From Paraburkholderia sp. Ac-20340 (GTDB lineage Bacteria; Pseudomonadota; Gammaproteobacteria; Burkholderiales; Burkholderiaceae), in assembly GCF_017104965.1 (NCBI RefSeq), contig NZ_JAAGPR010000036.1, positions 25,311-89,310 on the forward strand: a stretch of 64,000 nt of DNA. The letters are read 5' to 3'. The notes beneath the pieces were generated by a model. The model was not told the origin of the DNA, did not search any database, and worked only from the letters and a program-made list of their open reading frames with translations. A program made the position numbers and the translations under genes. Positions 60,904-64,000 of the stretch are shown here, piece after piece; within the stretch, counting starts at the first letter, position 1, and every line of letters starts with the position of its first letter.

Positions 60904-61788
60904 ATGACTGCGGCTGCACAGACGATTACCGAAGCCTCGACGAGCCAGTTTGCTCAAGTGAAAGACGGTGAACTCGAACTGCGGATTCACTATAACGACA
61001 CCGGCGCGGGCGCGCCCAATGCGAATGGCGAGACCGTCGTGATGCTGCACGGCTCCGGTCCGGGTGCGAGCGGTTGGGCCAACTTCAACCGTAACGTCGA
61101 GCCGCTTGTGGCGGCGGGCTATCGCGTGGTCCTGATGGACTGCCCGGGCTGGAGCAAGAGCGATCCTATCGTTTGCACGTCGTCGCGTTCGGAACTGAAT
61201 GGGCGTGTGCTCAAGGGCCTGCTCGACGTGCTCGACATCGAGCGCGTGCATATTCTTGGCAATTCGATGGGTGGACATAGCGCCGTGGCATTCGCGCTGT
61301 CGAACCCGAATCGCGTGGGCAAACTCGTGCTGATGGGCGGCGGCACCGGCGGACCGAGCAACTTGGCGCCGATGCCGACCGAAGGCATCAAGCTGTTGCA
61401 GGGCCTTTATCGCGAGCCGAGTATCGACAATCTCAAGCGCATGATGAACGTATTCGTCTACGACGCCAGCGCGCTCACCGACGATCTGATGCAGGCGCGC
61501 CTCGACAATATGCTCGCGCGCCGCGATCACCTCGAAAACTTCGTGAAGAGCCTGGCGGCGTTTCCGAAGCAGTTCACCGATTACGGCCCGCGCCTTGGCG
61601 AAATCGCCGCGCCCACGCTCGTGATCTGGGGGCGCGACGATCGCTTCGTGCCGATGGATATCGGCCTGCGTCTGCTCGCGGGCATGCAGAACGCGCAACT
61701 GCATGTGTTCAATCGTTGCGGTCACTGGGCGCAATGGGAGCACGCGGATGCGTTCAATCGCATGGTGCTCGACTTCCTGCAGCATTAA
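60904..61788 (+). CDS. mhpC: 2-hydroxy-6-oxononadienedioate hydrolase MhpC (294 aa)
   Basis: Alpha/beta-hydrolase C-C bond hydrolase acting on the MhpB product, releasing succinate and 2-hydroxypentadienoate. The nucleophile Ser is in ILGNSMGGHSAV, the Asp in VIWGRDDRFVP and the His in RCGHWAQWEH; the oxyanion segment is MLHGSGPGASGW. Unlike E. coli, where mhpC lies in the middle of the operon, here it follows the transporter. A small AGCGGGC/GCCCGCT hairpin (60847-60864) precedes it. Confidence 0.95.
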   Translation: MTAAAQTITEASTSQFAQVKDGELELRIHYNDTGAGAPNANGETVVMLHGSGPGASGWANFNRNVEPLVAAGYRVVLMDCPGWSKSDPIVCTSSRSELNGRVLKGLLDVLDIERVHILGNSMGGHSAVAFALSNPNRVGKLVLMGGGTGGPSNLAPMPTEGIKLLQGLYREPSIDNLKRMMNVFVYDASALTDDLMQARLDNMLARRDHLENFVKSLAAFPKQFTDYGPRLGEIAAPTLVIWGRDDRFVPMDIGLRLLAGMQNAQLHVFNRCGHWAQWEHADAFNRMVLDFLQH

Positions 61789-61938
61789 GGACGCGATGAC
61801 GATCTGGCGCGCCGGTGGACACGCTGGCGCGCTGCCAGAACGACGGGCGTACACTGGACGCAGCCGCCAGACGCGCTATGCGCATCGCATGTGCGCCGCC
61901 GATGGTCGGCACGTCCAACCGCGTTCACCGGGATCGTC

Positions 61939-63651
61939 ATGAAGAAACTGGTCAATCAACCGTCCGACGTCGTGCGCGAAATGCTCGAAGGCTTCGCGCT
62001 GCAGGTTCCGCATGTCGTCATTCTCGGCGACGAAAACGTGCTGATCCGCCGCGATATTCCCGAAGCGCTGGCGCGCGCGGTCGCGCTGATTTCGGGCGGC
62101 GGCAGTGGTCATGAACCGGCGCACGGCGGTTATGTGGGCGCGGGCATGCTGAGCGCAGCCGTGTGCGGCGAAGTGTTTACGTCCCCGCCCACCGACGCCG
62201 TGCTCGCGGCAATCCGCGCAAGCGCTGGCCCGAAAGGCGCGTTGCTGATCGTCAAGAACTACACGGGCGACCGGCTCAACTTTGGCCTCGCCGCGGAACT
62301 CGCGCGCGCGGAAGGCATTCCCGTCGAAGTGGTGACCGTGGCCGACGACGTCGCGCTGCGCGGCCATGCCGAACGTCATCAGCGACGCGGCATCGCGGGC
62401 ACGGTGCTCATCCACAAGATTGCGGGCGCGGCGGCGGCACGCGGTGCCTCGCTCGAAGTCGTGGCAGCGACGGCGCGCGTGGCCGCGGAAAATCTCGGCA
62501 CGATGGGCGTGGCGCTCGACGGTTGCACGCTGCCGGGCGTCGCGCAATCGAGCTTCAGTCTCGCCGATGATGAAATCGAACTGGGTCTGGGCATTCATGG
62601 CGAAAAAGGCGTGGAGCGCAGCGCGCCGTTACCCGCCGATGCGCTGACTGAAGCGCTGCTCGTGAATATTCTCGAAGAACTCGCGATTACGCGCGGGGAG
62701 CGCGTGGTGCTGCTCGTCAATGGTCTGGGTGCGACGCCGCAGATGGAACTCGATATCGTGTTGCGCGCGGCTTATGCGAGCCTGCAGCGCCGCGAGGTGC
62801 GTGTGGAGCGTGCGTGGGCGGGCACGTTGCTATCGGCGCTCAATATGCCGGGTTGTTCGATATCGCTCATGCGTGTGGACGACGGCAGGCTGGCGTTGCT
62901 CGATGCGGCTACCGACGCGCATGCGTGGCCGGGGAAAGGCTGCATCAATCCGACTATCCGGCTGGAGGTATCGTGCGCGTCGATTCATGAGGATTCCATA
63001 TCGAAATCGATCGATGCATCGCGTGCGGCCTGGGCGGGGCGAATGAAGGCGGCGCTGGATGCCGTTGCGCGGGCGTTGGTGCAAAGCGAAGCACGCTTGA
63101 CTGAACTCGATGCGTTAGCGGGTGACGGCGATCTCGGTGCGAGTATGCGGCGCGCGGCTGATGCGGCCTCGGCGCTGCCGGCCGATGCGCTTGGGACTGC
63201 GCCGCAAGCGCTCGCGGCTTTGGGCGCGAGCTTGCGGCGTGCAATCGCGGGCAGCTCAGGGCCTTTCTATGCCACGGCTTTGCTGCGCGCGTCCCGCTTG
63301 CTAGCCGACGCACCTGAGCCAACTCCGCAGCAATGGGCGCAGGCGTGGCGCGGTGCAATCGACGCGATCAGCGAATTGGGCGGTGCGAAAGCCGGTGATA
63401 GAACGATGCTGGACGCGCTGGTGCCGGCGGTCGAGGCGTTCGACGAGGCGATCGGTAAAGGACAGACGGCGCAACAGGCTTGGAGCGCTGCGATCAACGC
63501 GGCCGAGCATGGGGCGCAGGCGACGGCACATATGCATCCGCGTGTGGGGCGCGCGAGCTATCTGGGCAAGCGGGCGATTGGCGCGCCGGATGGCGGAGCG
63601 GTGGCGGTGGTCTGCTGGCTGACGGCGTTAAAGCCCCATGTGGGGACGTAG
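61939..63651 (+). CDS. ATP-dependent dihydroxyacetone kinase, DhaK-DhaL fusion (570 aa)
   Basis: Phosphorylates dihydroxyacetone, or glyceraldehyde in some members, with ATP. The DhaK half (~1-330) holds SGGGSGHEPAHGGYVGAGML and the substrate-linking His in LGIHGEKGVERS. The DhaL half (~360-570) holds the Mg/nucleotide motif ALAGDGDLGASM and the C-terminal GRASYLGKRAIGAPDGGA. Single-chain architecture means no PTS partner (DhaM) is needed. The start ATG 61939 has a weak GGGA site. It lies 150 bases after mhpC; a metabolic link to phenylpropionoid breakdown is not obvious. Confidence 0.92.
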   Translation: MKKLVNQPSDVVREMLEGFALQVPHVVILGDENVLIRRDIPEALARAVALISGGGSGHEPAHGGYVGAGMLSAAVCGEVFTSPPTDAVLAAIRASAGPKGALLIVKNYTGDRLNFGLAAELARAEGIPVEVVTVADDVALRGHAERHQRRGIAGTVLIHKIAGAAAARGASLEVVAATARVAAENLGTMGVALDGCTLPGVAQSSFSLADDEIELGLGIHGEKGVERSAPLPADALTEALLVNILEELAITRGERVVLLVNGLGATPQMELDIVLRAAYASLQRREVRVERAWAGTLLSALNMPGCSISLMRVDDGRLALLDAATDAHAWPGKGCINPTIRLEVSCASIHEDSISKSIDASRAAWAGRMKAALDAVARALVQSEARLTELDALAGDGDLGASMRRAADAASALPADALGTAPQALAALGASLRRAIAGSSGPFYATALLRASRLLADAPEPTPQQWAQAWRGAIDAISELGGAKAGDRTMLDALVPAVEAFDEAIGKGQTAQQAWSAAINAAEHGAQATAHMHPRVGRASYLGKRAIGAPDGGAVAVVCWLTALKPHVGT

Positions 63652-63785
63652 CCGCGAGGATCGGCGGCTAAAGATGGCCGCTGGTTATATCAGGCTGAAT
63701 CGGCGCAATCGACTGCCAGGAAAGGGATTGAGGTATTGAGTCCCGACTGTTTTCGAAATCACTGAAATAATTTATTCAAATTCGC

Positions 63786-64000
63786 TTGACGAGTGGATCT
63801 GCGCCCTGCATAATTCGCCTCCTCCTGCTGATGCAGCGACGCAGAAAACACCGGATAGCTTGATTTTCCAGTGGTTTTCAGCGAATTGATCTTTAAAAAT
63901 TTACAGCCGATAAGTGTGGGCGCTTGATTCGATTGAGCTCCTCGCCGTGATCGTTTTCGATCTGGCGGGATAGCAAAAGTATCAAGAGTCTCACACAAAA
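63786..64000 (+). promoter_or_regulatory. rRNA operon promoter and 16S leader with boxA
   Basis: TTGACG (63786-63791) and CATAAT (63809-63814), spaced 17 bases, follow an AT-rich UP-like element (63741-63785). A boxA-like TGATCTTTAAAAAT lies at 63887-63900, matching the antitermination element of rRNA leaders. The last bases (GTATCAAGAGTCTCACACAAAA) are those I know from the pre-16S leader of Burkholderia, so the 16S gene should start a few bases beyond 64000. The 134 bases before the promoter hold no gene. Confidence 0.8.

Overview
The window is a GC-rich, gene-dense stretch of a chromosome or megaplasmid. Content points to Burkholderiales, most likely Paraburkholderia or a close relative. 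Supporting signs are divergent metR/metE with cobF, a DUF3300/DUF2950 pair, several LysR and AraC regulators paired with transporters, a complete mhp phenylpropionoid cluster, and a Burkholderia-like rRNA leader at the right edge. Genus assignment is inference; no 16S gene lies inside the window.

Layout. 1-3,900: a decayed type VI secretion (T6SS) cargo region. It holds the tail of a toxin with an ExK nuclease-like motif, two paralogous immunity-like genes sharing a 648-bp direct repeat, an intact and a truncated PAAR gene, and mosaic leftovers. 4,030-5,780: a HTH regulator and five very small minus-strand genes, four of them with membrane segments. 6,092-9,991: Fur-type iron uptake (TonB receptor, PiuC, PepSY). 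10,007-18,346: LysR/EamA pair, cobF-metR against metE, LysE exporter, AraC regulator, GNAT. 18,527-23,648: an unusual chemosensory-like cluster (membrane Hpt/ATPase kinase, MCP-like protein, two ExxN phosphatase-like proteins, CheY) without CheW, CheR or CheB. 23,952-25,472: a compact T6SS cassette of PAAR-TTR, GH24 muramidase and LprI-like periplasmic immunity protein. 25,775-32,401: LysP-type permease behind a structured leader, isochorismatase-like hydrolase, FdhF/YdeP-type molybdoenzyme, MocR regulator.

32,489-38,330: LysR, then a MarR-EmrA-EmrB-outer-membrane-factor efflux operon in which both emrB and the outer membrane gene carry a single in-frame nonsense codon. 38,360-43,363: AraC regulator, AhpD-like protein, thiolase with a second MarR regulator, TAXI protein. 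MarR-type palindromes recur at three promoters here. 43,649-52,561: DUF3300, DUF2950, SYLF lipoprotein, YeeE transporter, MCP, D-amino acid dehydrogenase, orphan amino-acid binding protein. 52,680-52,756: tRNA-Val(GAC). 52,850-61,788: mhpR facing mhpA-B-D-F-E-T-C, degrading 3-(3-hydroxyphenyl)propionate to succinate, pyruvate and acetyl-CoA. 61,939-63,651: single-chain dihydroxyacetone kinase. 63,786-64,000: promoter and leader of an rRNA operon whose 16S gene would begin just beyond the window.

The most interesting items are the CheW-less chemosensory cluster, the recombined T6SS immunity array, the muramidase/LprI cassette, the five-gene small-protein operon with a hairpin over one ribosome-binding site, the lysP leader, and the doubly broken efflux operon.
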